A stretch of DNA of 64,000 nt from Megaustenia siamemsis (Eukaryota > Mollusca > Gastropoda > Stylommatophora > Ariophantidae): positions 60,733,552-60,797,551 of the forward strand of contig JAVIAB010000073.1 of assembly GCA_032433765.1 (NCBI GenBank), written 5' to 3'. The position numbers and the translations under genes are program-made. Below, in pieces: positions 34,400-49,900 of this stretch (its first letter is position 1; each line of letters opens with the position of its first letter). The notes beneath the pieces are model-generated. The model saw only the letters and a program-made list of their open reading frames with translations, was not told the DNA's origin and ran no database searches.

Positions 34400-37300
34400 G
34401 GACATGTTTAGTAATCACCCTTCTAGGACATGTTTAGTAATCACCCTTCTAGGACATGTTTAGTAATCACAATTCTAAGACATGTTTAGTAATCATCCTT
34501 CTAGGACATGTTTAGTAATCACACTTCTAAGACATGTTTAGTAATCACCCTTCCAGGACATGTTTAGTAATCACCCTTCTAGGACATGTTTAGTAATCAC
34601 ACTTCTAAGAATTGTTTAGTAATCACCCTTCTAACACATGTTTAGTAATCACACTTCTAGGACATGTTTAGTAATCACACTTCTAGGACATGTTTAGTAA
34701 TCACACTTCTAGGACATGTTTAGTAATCACACTTCTAGGACATGTTTAGTAATCACACTTCTAGGACATGTTTAGTAATCACACTTCTAGGAAATGTTTA
34801 GTAATCACCCTTCTAGGACATGTTTAGTAATCACACTTCTAGGACATGTTTAGTAATCACCCTTCTAGGACATGTTTAGTAATCACCCTTCTAGGACATG
34901 TTTAGTAATCACACTTCTAGGACATGTTTAGTAATCACACTTCTAGGACATGTTTAGTAATCACACTTCTAGGACATGTTTAGTAATCACCCTTCTAGGA
35001 CATGTTTAGTAATCACCCTTCTAGGACATGTTTAGTAATCACACTTCTAAGACTGTTTAGTAATCACCCTTCTAGGACATGTTTAGTAATCACACTTCTA
35101 GGACATGTTTAGTAATCACAATTCTAGGACATGTTTAGTAATCACACTTCTAGGACATGTTTAGTAATCACCCTTCTAGGACATGTTTAGTAATCACCCT
35201 TCTAGGACATGTTTAGTAATCACCCTTCTAGGACATGTTTAGTAATCACACTTCTAGGACATGTTTAGTAATCACACTTCTAGGACATGTTTAGTAATCA
35301 CCCTTCTAGGACATGTTTAGTAATCACCCTTCTAGGACATGTTTAGTAATCACCCTTCTAGGACATGTTTAGTAATCACACTTCTAAGACTGTTTAGTAA
35401 TCACCCTTCTAGGACATGTTTAGTAATCACACTTCTAGGACATGTTTAGTAATCACACTTCTAGGACATGTTTAGTAATCACACTTCTAGGACATGTTTA
35501 GTAATCACCCTTCTAGGACATGTTTAGTAATCACCCTTCTAGGACTGTTTAGTAATCACCCTTCTAGGACATGTTTAGTAATCACAGTTCTAGGACATGT
35601 TTAGTAATCACACTTCTAGGACATGTTTAGTAATCACACTTCTAGGACATGTTTAGTAATCACCCTTCTAGGACAAGTTTAGTAACCACACTTCTAGGAC
35701 ATGTTTAGTAATCACCCTTCTAGGACATGTTTAGTAATCACACTTCTAGGACATGTTTAGTAATCACACTTCTAGGACATGTTTAGTAATCACCCTTCTA
35801 GGACATGTGTAGTAATCACACTTCCAGGACATGTTTAGTAATCACACTTCTAGGACATGTTTAGTAATCACCTTCTAGGACATGTTTAGTAATCACACTT
35901 CTAAGACCTGTTTAGTAATCACCCTTCTAGGACATGTTTAGTAATCACACTTCTAGGACATGTTTAGTAATCACACTTCTAGGACATGTTTAGTAATCAC
36001 CCTTCTAGGACATGTTTAGTAATCACCCTTCTAGGACATGTTTAGTAATCACCCTTCTAGGACTGTTTAGTAATCACCCTTCTAGGACATGTTTAGTAAT
36101 CACAGTTCTAGGACATGTTTAGTAATCACACTTCTAGGACATGATAAGTAATCACACTTCTAGGACATGTTTAGTAATCACCCTTCTAGGACATGTTTAG
36201 TAATCATACTTCTAGGACATGTTTAGTAATCACCCTTCTAGGACATGTTTAGTAATCACACTTCTAGGACATGTTTAGTAATCACACTTCTAGGACATGT
36301 TTAGTAATCACACTTCTAAGACTTTTTAGTAATCACCCTTCTAGGACATGTTTAGTAATCACAGTTCTAGGACATGTTTAGTAATCACAGTTATAGGACA
36401 TGTTTAGTAATCACCCTTCTAGGACATGTTTAGTAATCACACTTCTAGGACATGTTTAGTAATCACATTTCTAGGACATGTTTAGTAATCACACTTCTAG
36501 GACATGTTTAGTAATCACACTTCTAGGACTGTTTAGTAATCACCCTTCTAGGACATGTTTAGTAATCACAGTTCTAGGACATGTTTAGTAATCACAGTTC
36601 TAGGACATGTTTAGTAATCACCCTTCTAGGACATGTTTAGTAATCACACTTCTAGGACATGTTTAGTAATCACACTTCTAAGACTGTTTAGTAATCACCC
36701 TTCTAGGACATGTTTAGTAATCACACTTCTAGGACATGTTTAGTAATCACACTTCTAAGACTGTTTAGTAATCACCCTTCTAGGACATGTTTAGTAATCA
36801 CCCTTCTAGGACATGTTTAGTAATCACCCTTCTAGGACATGTTTAGTAATCACACTTCTAAGACTGTTTAGTAATCACCCTTCTAGGACATGTTTAGTAA
36901 TCACACTTCTAGGATATGTTTAGTAATCACCCTTCTAGGAAAGGTTTAGTAATCACCCTTCTATGACATGTTTAGTAATCACCCTTCTAGGACATGTTTA
37001 GTAATCACACTTCTAGGACATGTTTAGTAATCACACTTCTAGGACATGTTTAGTAATCACCCTTCTAGGACATGTTTAGTAATCACCCTTCTAGGACATG
37101 TTTAGTAATCACACTTCTAGGACATGTTTAGTAATCACACTTCTAGGACATGTTTAGTAATCATACTTCTAGGACATGTTTAGTAATCACACTTCTAGGA
37201 CATGTTTAGTAATCATACTTCTAAGACATGTTTAGTAATCACACTTCTAGGACATGTTTAGTAATCACACTTCTAGGACATGTTTAGTAATCACACTTCT

Positions 37301-40300
37301 AGGACATGTTTAGTAATCACAGTTCTAGGACATGTTTAGTAATCACACTGCCAGGACATGTTTAGTAATCACACTTCTAAGACATGTTTAGTAATCATAC
37401 TTCTAGGACATGTTTAGTAATCATACTTCTAGGACATGTTTAGTAATGACACTTCTAGGACATGTTTAGTAATCACACTTCTAGGACATGTGTAGTAATC
37501 ACACTTCTAGGACATGTTTAGTCATCACCCTTCTAGGACATGTTTAGTAATCACACTTCTAGGACATGTTTAGTAATCACACTTCTAGGACATGTTTAGT
37601 AATCACCCTTCTAGGACATGTTTAGTAATCACACTTCTAGGACATGTTTAGTAATCACACTTCTAGGACATGTTTAGTAATCACCCTTCTAGGACTGTTT
37701 AGTAATCACCCTTCTAGGACATGTTTAGTAATCACCCTTCTAGGACATGTTTAGTAATCACAGTTCTAGGACATGTTTAGTAATCACACTTCTAGGACAT
37801 GTTTAGTAATCACACTTCTAGGACATGTTTAGTAATCATACTTCTAGGACATGTTTAGTAATCACAATTCTAGGACATGTTTAGTAATCACACTTCTAGG
37901 ACATGTTTAGTAATCACCCTTCTAGGACATGTTTAGTAATCACACTTCTAGGACATGTTTAGTAATCACACTTCTAGGACATGTTTAGTAATCACCCTTC
38001 TAGGACATGTTTAGTAATCACAGTTCTAGGACATGTTTAGTAATCACAGTTCTAGGACATGTTTAGTAATCACACTTCTAGGACATGTTTAGTAATCACA
38101 CTTCTAGGACATGTTTAGTAATCACACTTCTAGGACATGTTTAGTAATCACACTTCTAAGACTTTTTAGTAATCACACTTCTAGGACATGTTTAGTAATC
38201 ACACTTCTAGGACATGTTTAGTAATCACACTTCTAGGACATGTTTAGTAATCACACTTCTAAGACTTTTTAGTAATCACACTTCTAGGACATGTTTAGTA
38301 ATCACAGTTCTAGGACATGTTTAGTAATCACAGTTATAGGACATGTTTAGTAATCACCCTTCTAGGACATGTTTAGTAATCACACTTCTAGGACATGTTT
38401 AGTAATCACATTTCTAGGACATGTTTAGTAATCACACTTCTAGGACATGTTTAGTAATCACACTTCTAGGACTGTTTAGTAATCACCCTTCTAGGACATG
38501 TTTAGTAATCACAGTTCTAGGACATGTTTAGTAATCACAGTTCTAGGACATGTTTAGTAATCACCCTTCTAGGACATGTTTAGTATTCACACTTCTAGGA
38601 CATGTTTAGTAATCACACTTCTAAGACTGTTTAGTAATCACCCTTCTAGGACATGTTTAGTAATCACACTTCTAGGACATGTTTAGTAATCACACTTCTA
38701 AGACTGTTTAGTAATCACCCTTCTAGGACATGTTTAGTAATCACACTTCTAGGATATGTTTAGTAATCACCCTTCTAGGAAATGTTTAGTAATCACCCTT
38801 CTATGACATGTTTAGTAATCACCCTTCTAGGACATGTTTAGTAATCACACTTCTAGGACATGTTTAGTAATCACACTTCTAGGACATGTTTAGTAATCAC
38901 CCTTCTAGGACATGTTTAGTAATCACCCTTCTAGGACATGTTTAGTAATCACACTTCTAGGACATGTTTAGTAATCACACTTCTAGGACATGTTTAGTAA
39001 TCATACTTCTAGGACATGTTTAGTAATCACACTTCTAGGACATGTTTAGTAATCATACTTCTAAGACATGTTTAGTAATCACACTTCTAGGACATGTTTA
39101 GTAATCACCCTTCTAGGACATGTTTAGTAATCACACTTCTAGGACATGTTTAGTAATCACCCTTCTAGGACATGTTTAGTAATCACCCTTCTAGGACATG
39201 TTTAGTAATCACAATTCTAAGACATGTTTAGTAATCATCCTTCTAGGACATGTTTAGTAATCACACTTCTAAGACATGTTTAGTAATCACCCTTCCAGGA
39301 CATGTTTAGTAATCACCCTTCTAGGACATGTTTAGTAATCACACTTCTAAGAATTGTTTAGTAATCACCCTTCTAGCACATGTTTAGTAATCACACTTCT
39401 AGGACATGTTTAGTAATCACACTTCTAGGACATGTTTAGTAATCACACTTCTAGGACATGTTTAGTAATCACACTTCTAGGACATGTTTAGTAATCACAC
39501 TTCTAGGACATGTTTAGTAATCACACTTCTAGGAAATGTTTAGTAATCACCCTTCTAGGACATGTTTAGTAATCACACTTCTAGGACATGTTTAGTAATC
39601 ACCCTTCTAGGACATGTTTAGTAATCACCCTTCTAGGACATGTTTAGTAATCACACTTCTAGGACATGTTTAGTAATCACACTTCTAGGACATGTTTAGT
39701 AATCACACTTCTAGGACATGTTTAGTAATCACCCTTCTAGGACATGTTTAGTAATCACCCTTCTAGGACATGTTTAGTAATCACACTTCTAAGACTGTTT
39801 AGTAATCACCCTTCTAGGACATGTTTAGTAATCACACTTCTAGGACATGTTTAGTAATCACAATTCTAGGACATGTTTAGTAATCACACTTCTAGGACAT
39901 GTTTAGTAATCACCCTTCTAGGACATGTTTAGTAATCACCCTTCTAGGACATGTTTAGTAATCACCCTTCTAGGACATGTTTAGTAATCACACTTCTAGG
40001 ACATGTTTAGTAATCACACTTCTAGGACATGTTTAGTAATCACCCTTCTAGGACATGTTTAGTAATCACCCTTCTAGGACATGTTTAGTAATCACCCTTC
40101 TAGGACATGTTTAGTAATCACACTTCTAAGACTGTTTAGTAATCACCCTTCTAGGACATGTTTAGTAATCACACTTCTAGGACATGTTTAGTAATCACAC
40201 TTCTAGGACATGTTTAGTAATCACACTTCTAGGACATGTTTAGTAATCACCCTTCTAGGACATGTTTAGTAATCACCCTTCTAGGACTGTTTAGTAATCA

Positions 40301-43300
40301 CCCTTCTAGGACATGTTTAGTAATCACAGTTCTAGGACATGTTTAGTAATCACACTTCTAGGACATGTTTAGTAATCACACTTCTAGGACATGTTTAGTA
40401 ATCACCCTTCTAGGACAAGTTTAGTAACCACACTTCTAGGACATGTTTAGTAATCACCCTTCTAGGACATGTTTAGTAATCACACTTCTAGGACATGTTT
40501 AGTAATCACACTTCTAGGACATGTTTAGTAATCACCCTTCTAGGACATGTGTAGTAATCACACTTCCAGGACATGTTTAGTAATCACACTTCTAGGACAT
40601 GTTTAGTAATCACCCTTCTAGGACATGTTTAGTAATCACACTTCTAAGACCTGTTTAGTAATCACCCTTCTAGGACATGTTTAGTAATCACACTTCTAGG
40701 ACATGTTTAGTAATCACACTTCTAGGACATGTTTAGTAATCACCCTTCTAGGACATGTTTAGTAATCACCCTTCTAGGACATGTTTAGTAATCACCCTTC
40801 TAGGACTGTTTAGTAATCACCCTTCTAGGACATGTTTAGTAATCACAGTTCTAGGACATGTTTAGTAATCACACTTCTAGGACATGTTAAGTAATCACAC
40901 TTCTAGGACATGTTTAGTAATCACCCTTCTAGGACATGTTTAGTAATCATACTTCTAGGACATGTTTAGTAATCACCCTTCTAGGACATGTTTAGTAATC
41001 ACACTTCTAGGACATGTTTAGTAATCACACTTCTAGGACATGTTTAGTAATCACACTTCTAAGACTTTTTAGTAATCACCCTTCTAGGACATGTTTAGTA
41101 ATCACAGTTCTAGGACATGTTTAGTAATCACAGTTATAGGACATGTTTAGTAATCACCCTTCTAGGACATGTTTAGTAATCACACTTCTAGGACATGTTT
41201 AGTAATCACATTTCTAGGACATGTTTAGTAATCACACTTCTAGGACATGTTTAGTAATCACACTTCTAGGACTGTTTAGTAATCACCCTTCTAGGACATG
41301 TTTAGTAATCACAGTTCTAGGACATGTTTAGTAATCACAGTTCTAGGACATGTTTAGTAATCACCCTTCTAGGACATGTTTAGTAATCACACTTCTAGGA
41401 CATGTTTAGTAATCACACTTCTAAGACTGTTTAGTAATCACCCTTCTAGGACATGTTTAGTAATCACACTTCTAGGACATGTTTAGTAATCACACTTCTA
41501 AGACTGTTTAGTAATCACCCTTCTAGGACATGTTTAGTAATCACCCTTCTAGGACATGTTTAGTAATCACCCTTCTAGGACATGTTTAGTAATCACACTT
41601 CTAAGACTGTTTAGTAATCACCCTTCTAGGACATGTTTAGTAATCACACTTCTAGGATATGTTTAGTAATCACCCTTCTAGGAAAGGTTTAGTAATCACC
41701 CTTCTATGACATGTTTAGTAATCACCCTTCTAGGACATGTTTAGTAATCACACTTCTAGGACATGTTTAGTAATCACACTTCTAGGACATGTTTAGTAAT
41801 CACCCTTCTAGGACATGTTTAGTAATCACCCTTCTAGGACATGTTTAGTAATCACACTTCTAGGACATGTTTAGTAATCACACTTCTAGGACATGTTTAG
41901 TAATCATACTTCTAGGACATGTTTAGTAATCACACTTCTAGGACATGTTTAGTAATCATACTTCTAAGACATGTTTAGTAATCACACTTCTAGGACATGT
42001 TTAGTAATCACACTTCTAGGACATGTTTAGTAATCACACTTCTAGGACATGTTTAGTAATCACAGTTCTAGGACATGTTTAGTAATCACACTGCCAGGAC
42101 ATGTTTAGTAATCACACTTCTAAGACATGTTTAGTAATCATACTTCTAGGACATGTTTAGTAATCATACTTCTAGGACATGTTTAGTAATGACACTTCTA
42201 GGACATGTTTAGTAATCACACTTCTAGGACATGTGTAGTAATCACACTTCTAGGACATGTTTAGTCATCACCCTTCTAGGACATGTTTAGTAATCACACT
42301 TCTAGGACATGTTTAGTAATCACACTTCTAGGACATGTTTAGTAATCACCCTTCTAGGACATGTTTAGTAATCACACTTCTAGGACATGTTTAGTAATCA
42401 CACTTCTAGGACATGTTTAGTAATCACCCTTCTAGGACTGTTTAGTAATCACCCTTCTAGGACATGTTTAGTAATCACCCTTCTAGGACATGTTTAGTAA
42501 TCACAGTTCTAGGACATGTTTAGTAATCACACTTCTAGGACATGTTTAGTAATCACACTTCTAGGACATGTTTAGTAATCATACTTCTAGGACATGTTTA
42601 GTAATCACAATTCTAGGACATGTTTAGTAATCACACTTCTAGGACATGTTTAGTAATCACCCTTCTAGGACATGTTTAGTAATCACACTTCTAGGACATG
42701 TTTAGTAATCACACTTCTAGGACATGTTTAGTAATCACCCTTCTAGGACATGTTTAGTAATCACAGTTCTAGGACATGTTTAGTAATCACAGTTCTAGGA
42801 CATGTTTAGTAATCACACTTCTAGGACATGTTTAGTAATCACACTTCTAGGACATGTTTAGTAATCACACTTCTAGGACATGTTTAGTAATCACACTTCT
42901 AAGACTTTTTAGTAATCACACTTCTAGGACATGTTTAGTAATCACACTTCTAGGACATGTTTAGTAATCACACTTCTAGGACATGTTTAGTAATCACACT
43001 TCTAAGACTTTTTAGTAATCACACTTCTAGGACATGTTTAGTAATCACAGTTCTAGGACATGTTTAGTAATCACAGTTATAGGACATGTTTAGTAATCAC
43101 CCTTCTAGGACATGTTTAGTAATCACACTTCTAGGACATGTTTAGTAATCACATTTCTAGGACATGTTTAGTAATCACACTTCTAGGACATGTTTAGTAA
43201 TCACACTTCTAGGACTGTTTAGTAATCACCCTTCTAGGACATGTTTAGTAATCACAGTTCTAGGACATGTTTAGTAATCACAGTTCTAGGACATGTTTAG

Positions 43301-43950
43301 TAATCACCCTTCTAGGACATGTTTAGTATTCACACTTCTAGGACATGTTTAGTAATCACACTTCTAAGACTGTTTAGTAATCACCCTTCTAGGACATGTT
43401 TAGTAATCACACTTCTAGGACATGTTTAGTAATCACACTTCTAAGACTGTTTAGTAATCACCCTTCTAGGACATGTTTAGTAATCACACTTCTAGGATAT
43501 GTTTAGTAATCACCCTTCTAGGAAAGGTTTAGTAATCACCCTTCTATGACATGTTTAGTAATCACCCTTCTAGGACATGTTTAGTAATCACACTTCTAGG
43601 ACATGTTTAGTAATCACACTTCTAGGACATGTTTAGTAATCACCCTTCTAGGACATGTTTAGTAATCACCCTTCTAGGACATGTTTAGTAATCACACTTC
43701 TAGGACATGTTTAGTAATCACACTTCTAGGACATGTTTAGTAATCATACTTCTAGGACATGTTTAGTAATCACACTTCTAGGACATGTTTAGTAATCATA
43801 CTTCTAAGACATGTTTAGTAATCACACTTCTAGGACATGTTTAGTAATCACACTTCTAGGACATGTTTAGTAATCACACTTCTAGGACATGTTTAGTAAT
43901 CACAGTTCTAGGACATGTTTAGTAATCACACTGCCAGGACATGTTTAGTA
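34400..43950. repeat. ~4.74-kb tandem block duplication within the 26-bp satellite
   Basis: Markers repeat at a constant offset: AATCATCC at 34491 and 39233; GAATTGTTTAG at ~34608 and ~39350; GGACAAGTTTAG at 35671 and 40413; CTATGAC at 36961 and 41704; ACTGCC at 37347 and 42090. The offset is 4742-4743 bp each time, about 182 monomers. Limits are approximate. Confidence 0.85.
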
Positions 43951-46900
43951 ATCACACTTCTAAGACATGTTTAGTAATCATACTTCTAGGACATGTTTAG
44001 TAATCATACTTCTAGGACATGTTTAGTAATGACACTTCTAGGACATGTTTAGTAATCACACTTCTAGGACATGTGTAGTAATCACACTTCTAGGACATGT
44101 TTAGTCATCACCCTTCTAGGACATGTTTAGTAATCACACTTCTAGGACATGTTTAGTAATCACACTTCTAGGACATGTTTAGTAATCACCCTTCTAGGAC
44201 ATGTTTAGTAATCACACTTCTAGGACATGTTTAGTAATCACACTTCTAGGACATGTTTAGTAATCACCCTTCTAGGACTGTTTAGTAATCACCCTTCTAG
44301 GACATGTTTAGTAATCACCCTTCTAGGACATGTTTAGTAATCACAGTTCTAGGACATGTTTAGTAATCACACTTCTAGGACATGTTTAGTAATCACACTT
44401 CTAGGACATGTTTAGTAATCATACTTCTAGGACATGTTTAGTAATCACAATTCTAGGACATGTTTAGTAATCACACTTCTAGGACATGTTTAGTAATCAC
44501 CCTTCTAGGACATGTTTAGTAATCACACTTCTAGGACATGTTTAGTAATCACACTTCTAGGACATGTTTAGTAATCACCCTTCTAGGACATGTTTAGTAA
44601 TCACAGTTCTAGGACATGTTTAGTAATCACAGTTCTAGGACATGTTTAGTAATCACACTTCTAGGACATGTTTAGTAATCACACTTCTAGGACATGTTTA
44701 GTAATCACACTTCTAGGACATGTTTAGTAATCACACTTCTAGGACATGTTTAGTAATCACCCTTCTAGGACATGTTTAGTAATCACACTTCTAGGACATG
44801 TTTAGTAATCACACTTCTAGGACATGTTTAGTAATCACACTTCTAAGACTTTTTAGTAATCACACTTCTAGGACATGTTTAGTAATCACAGTTCTAGGAC
44901 ATGTTTAGTAATCACAGTTATAGGACATGTTTAGTAATCACCCTTCTAGGACATGTTTAGTAATCACACTTCTAGGACATGTTTAGTAATCACATTTCTA
45001 GGACATGTTTAGTAATCACACTTCTAGGACATGTTTAGTAATCACACTTCTAGGACTGTTTAGTAATCACCCTTCTAGGACATGTTTAGTAATCACAGTT
45101 CTAGGACATGTTTAGTAATCACAGTTCTAGGACATGTTTAGTAATCACCCTTCTAGGACATGTTTAGTATTCACACTTCTAGGACATGTTTAGTAATCAC
45201 ACTTCTAAGACTGTTTAGTAATCACCCTTCTAGGACATGTTTAGTAATCACACTTCTAGGACATGTTTAGTAATCACACTTCTAAGACTGTTTAGTAATC
45301 ACCCTTCTAGGACATGTTTAGTAATCACCCTTCTAGGACATGTTTAGTAATCACCCTTCTAGGACATGTTTAGTAATCACACTTCTAAGACTGTTTAGTA
45401 ATCACCCTTCTAGGACATGTTTAGTAATCACACTTCTAGGACATGTTTAGTAATCACCCTTCTAGGAAATGTTTAGTAATCACCCTTCTATGACATGTTT
45501 AGTAATCACCCTTCTAGGACATGTTTAGTAATCACACTTCTAGGACATGTTTAGTAATCACACTTCTAGGACATGTTTAGTAATCACCCTTCTAGGACAT
45601 GTTTAGTAATCACCCTTCTAGGACATGTTTAGTAATCACACTTCTAGGACATGTTTAGTAATCACCATTCTAGGACATGTTTAGTAATCACACTTCTAGG
45701 ACATGTTTAGTAATCACACTTCTAGGACATGTTTAGTAATCACAGTTCTAGGACATGTTTAGTAATCACACTTCTAGGACATGTTTAGTAATCACACTTC
45801 TAAGACATGTTTAGTAATCACACTTCTAGGACATGTTTAGTAATCACCCTTCTAGGACATGTTTAGTAATAACGCTTCTAAGACATGTTTAGTAATCACA
45901 GTTCTAGGACATGTTTAGTAATCACACTTCTAGGACATGTTTAGTAATCACACTTCTAGGACATGTTTAGTAATCATACTTCTAGGACATGTTTAGTAAT
46001 CACAATTCTAGGACATGTTTAGTAATCACACTTCTAGGACATGTTTAGTAATCACCCTTCTAGGACATGTTTAGTAATCACACTTCTAGGACATGTTTAG
46101 TAATCACACTTCTAGGACATGTTTAGTAATCACCCTTCTAGGACATGTTTAGTAATCACACTTCTAGGACATGTTTAGTAATCACAGTTCTAGGACATGT
46201 TTAGTAATCACACTTCTAGGACATGTTTAGTAATCACACTTCTAGGACATGTTTAGTAATCACACTTCTAGGACATGTTTAGTAATCACACTTCTAGGAC
46301 ATGTTTAGTAATCACCCTTCTAGGACATGTTTAGTAATCACACTTCTAGGACATGTTTAGTAATCACACTTCTAGGACATGTTTAGTAATCACACTTCTA
46401 AGACTTTTTAGTAATCACCCTTCTAGGACATGTTTAGTAATCACAGTTCTAGGACATGTTTAGTAATCACAGTTCTAGGACATGTTTAGTAATCACCCTT
46501 CTAGGACATGTTTAGTAATCACACTTCTAGGACATGTTTAGTAATCACATTTCTAGGACATGTTTAGTAATCACACTTCTAGGACATGTTTAGTAATCAC
46601 ACTTCTAGGACTGTTTAGTAATCACCCTTCTAGGACATGTTTAGTAATCACAGTTCTAGGACATGTTTAGTAATCACACTTCTAGGACATGTTTAGTAAT
46701 CACCCTTCTAGGACATGTTTAGTAATCACACTTCTAGGACATGTTTAGTAATCACACTTCTAGGACTGTTTAGTAATCACCCTTCTAGGACATGTTTAGT
46801 AATCACCCTTCTAGGACATGTTTAGTAATCACCCTTCTAGGACATGTTTAGTAATCACCCTTCTAGGACATGTTTAGTAATCACACTTCTAGGACTGTTT

Positions 46901-49900
46901 AGTAATCACCCTTCTAGGACATGTTTAGTAATCACACTTCTAGGATATGTTTAGTAATCACCCTTCTAGGAAATGTTTAGTAATCACCCTTCTAGGACAT
47001 GTTTAGTAATCACCCTTCTAGGACATGTTTAGTAATCACACTTCTAGGACATGTTTAGTAATCACAGTTCTAGGACATGTTTAGTAATCACACTTCTAGG
47101 ACATGTTTAGTAATCACACTTCTAAGACATGTTTAGTAATCACACTTCTAGGACATGTTTAGTAATCACCCTTCTAGGACATGTTTAGTAATAACGCTTC
47201 TAGGACATGTTTAGTAATCACAGTTCTAGGACATGTTTAGTAATCACACTTCTAGGACATGTTTAGTAATCACACTTCTAGGACATGTTTAGTAATCATA
47301 CTTCTAGGACATGTTTAGTAATCACAATTCTAGGACATGTTTAGTAATCACACTTCTAGGACATGTTTAGTAATCATACTTCTAAGACATGTTTAGTAAT
47401 CACACTTCTAGGACATGTTTAGTAATCACACTTCTAGGACATGTTTAGTAATCACCCTTCTAGGACATGTTTAGTAATCACAGTTCTAGGACATGTTTAG
47501 TAATCACAGTTCTAGGACATGTTTAGTAATCACACTTCTAGGACATGTTTAGTAATCACACTTCTAGGACATGTTTAGTAATCACACTTCTAGGACATGT
47601 TTAGTAATCACACTTCTAGGACATGTTTAGTAATCACCCTTCTAGGACATGTTTAGTAATCACACTTCTAGGACATGTTTAGTAATCACACTTCTAGGAC
47701 ATGTTTAGTAATCACACTTCTAAGACTTTTTAGTAATCACCCTTCTAGGACATGTTTAGTAATCACAGTTCTAGGACATGTTTAGTAATCACAGTTATAG
47801 GACATGTTTAGTAATCACCCTTCTAGGACATGTTTAGTAATCACACTTCTAGGACATGTTTAGTAATCACATTTCTAGGACATGTTTAGTAATCACACTT
47901 CTAGGACATGTTTAGTAATCACACTTCTAGGACTGTTTAGTAATCACCCTTCTAGGACATGTTTAGTAATCACAGTTCTAGGACATGTTTAGTAATCACA
48001 GTTCTAGGACATGTTTAGTAATCACCCTTCTAGGACATGTTTAGTAATCACACTTCTAGGACATGTTTAGTAATCACACTTCTAAGACTGTTTAGTAATC
48101 ACCCTTCTAGGACATGTTTAGTAATCACACTTCTAGGACATGTTTAGTAATCACACTTCTAAGACTGTTTAGTAATCACCCTTCTAGGACATGTTTAGTA
48201 ATCACCCTTCTAGGACATGTTTAGTAATCACCCTTCTAGGACATGTTTAGTAATCACACTTCTAAGACTGTTTAGTAATCACCCTTCTAGGACATGTTTA
48301 GTAATCACACTTCTAGGACATGTTTAGTAATCACCCTTCTAGGACATGTTTAGTAATCACCCTTCTAGGACATGTTTAGTAATCACCCTTCTAGGACATG
48401 TTTAGTAATCACACTTCTAGGACATGTTTAGTAATCACCCTTCTAGGACATGTTTAGTAATCACCCTTCTAGGACATGTTTAGTAATCACCCTTCTAGGA
48501 CATGTTTAGTAATCACACTTCTAGGACATGTTTAGTAATCACCCTTCTAGGAAATGTTTAGTAATCACCCTTCTATGACATGTTTAGTAATCACCTTCTA
48601 GGACATGTTTAGTAATCACACTTCTAGGACATGTTTAGTAATCACAGTTCTAGGACATGTTTAGTAATCACACTTCTAGGACATGTTTAGTAATCACACT
48701 TCTAGGACATGTTTAGTAATCACACTTCTAGGACATGTTTAGTAATAACCCTTCTATGACATGTTTAGTAATCACGCTTCTAGGACATGTTTAGTAATCA
48801 CAGTTCTAGGACATGTTTAGTAATCACACTTCTAGGACATGTTTAGTAATCACACTTCTAGGACATGTTTAGTAATCATACTTCTAGGACATGTTTAGTA
48901 ATCACAATTCTAGGACATGTTTAGTAATCACACTTCTAGGACATGTTTAGTAATCATACTTCTAGGACATGTTTAGTAATCACACTTCTAGGACATGTTT
49001 AGTAATCACACTTCTAGGACATGTTTAGTAATCACCCTTCTAGGACATGTTTAGTAATCACAGTTCTAGGACATGTTTAGTAATCACAGTTCTAGGACAT
49101 GTTTAGTAATCACACTTCTAGGACATGTTTAGTAATCACACTTCTAGGACATGTTTAGTAATCACACTTCTAGGACATGTTTAGTAATCACACTTCTAGG
49201 ACATGTTTAGTAATCACCCTTCTAGGACATGTTTAGTAATCACACTTCTAGGACATGTTTAGTAATCACACTTCTAGGACATGTTTAGTAATCACACTTC
49301 TAAGACTTTTTAGTAATCACCCTTCTAGGACATGTTTAGTAATCACAGTTCTAGGACATGTTTAGTAATCACAGTTATAGGACATGTTTAGTAATCACCC
49401 TTCTAGGACATGTTTAGTAATCACACTTCTAGGACATGTTTAGTAATCACATTTCTAGGACATGTTTAGTAATCACACTTCTAGGACATGTTTAGTAATC
49501 ACACTTCTAGGACTGTTTAGTAATCACCCTTCTAGGACATGTTTAGTAATCACAGTTCTAGGACATGTTTAGTAATCACAGTTCTAGGACATGTTTAGTA
49601 ATCACCCTTCTAGGACATGTTTAGTAATCACACTTCTAGGACATGTTTAGTAATCACACTTCTAAGACTGTTTAGTAATCACCCTTCTAGGACATGTTTA
49701 GTAATCACACTTCTAGGACATGTTTAGTAATCACACTTCTAAGACTGTTTAGTAATCACCCTTCTAGGACATGTTTAGTAATCACCCTTCTAGGACATGT
49801 TTAGTAATCACCCTTCTAGGACATGTTTAGTAATCACACTTCTAAGACTGTTTAGTAATCACCCTTCTAGGACATGTTTAGTAATCACACTTCTAGGACA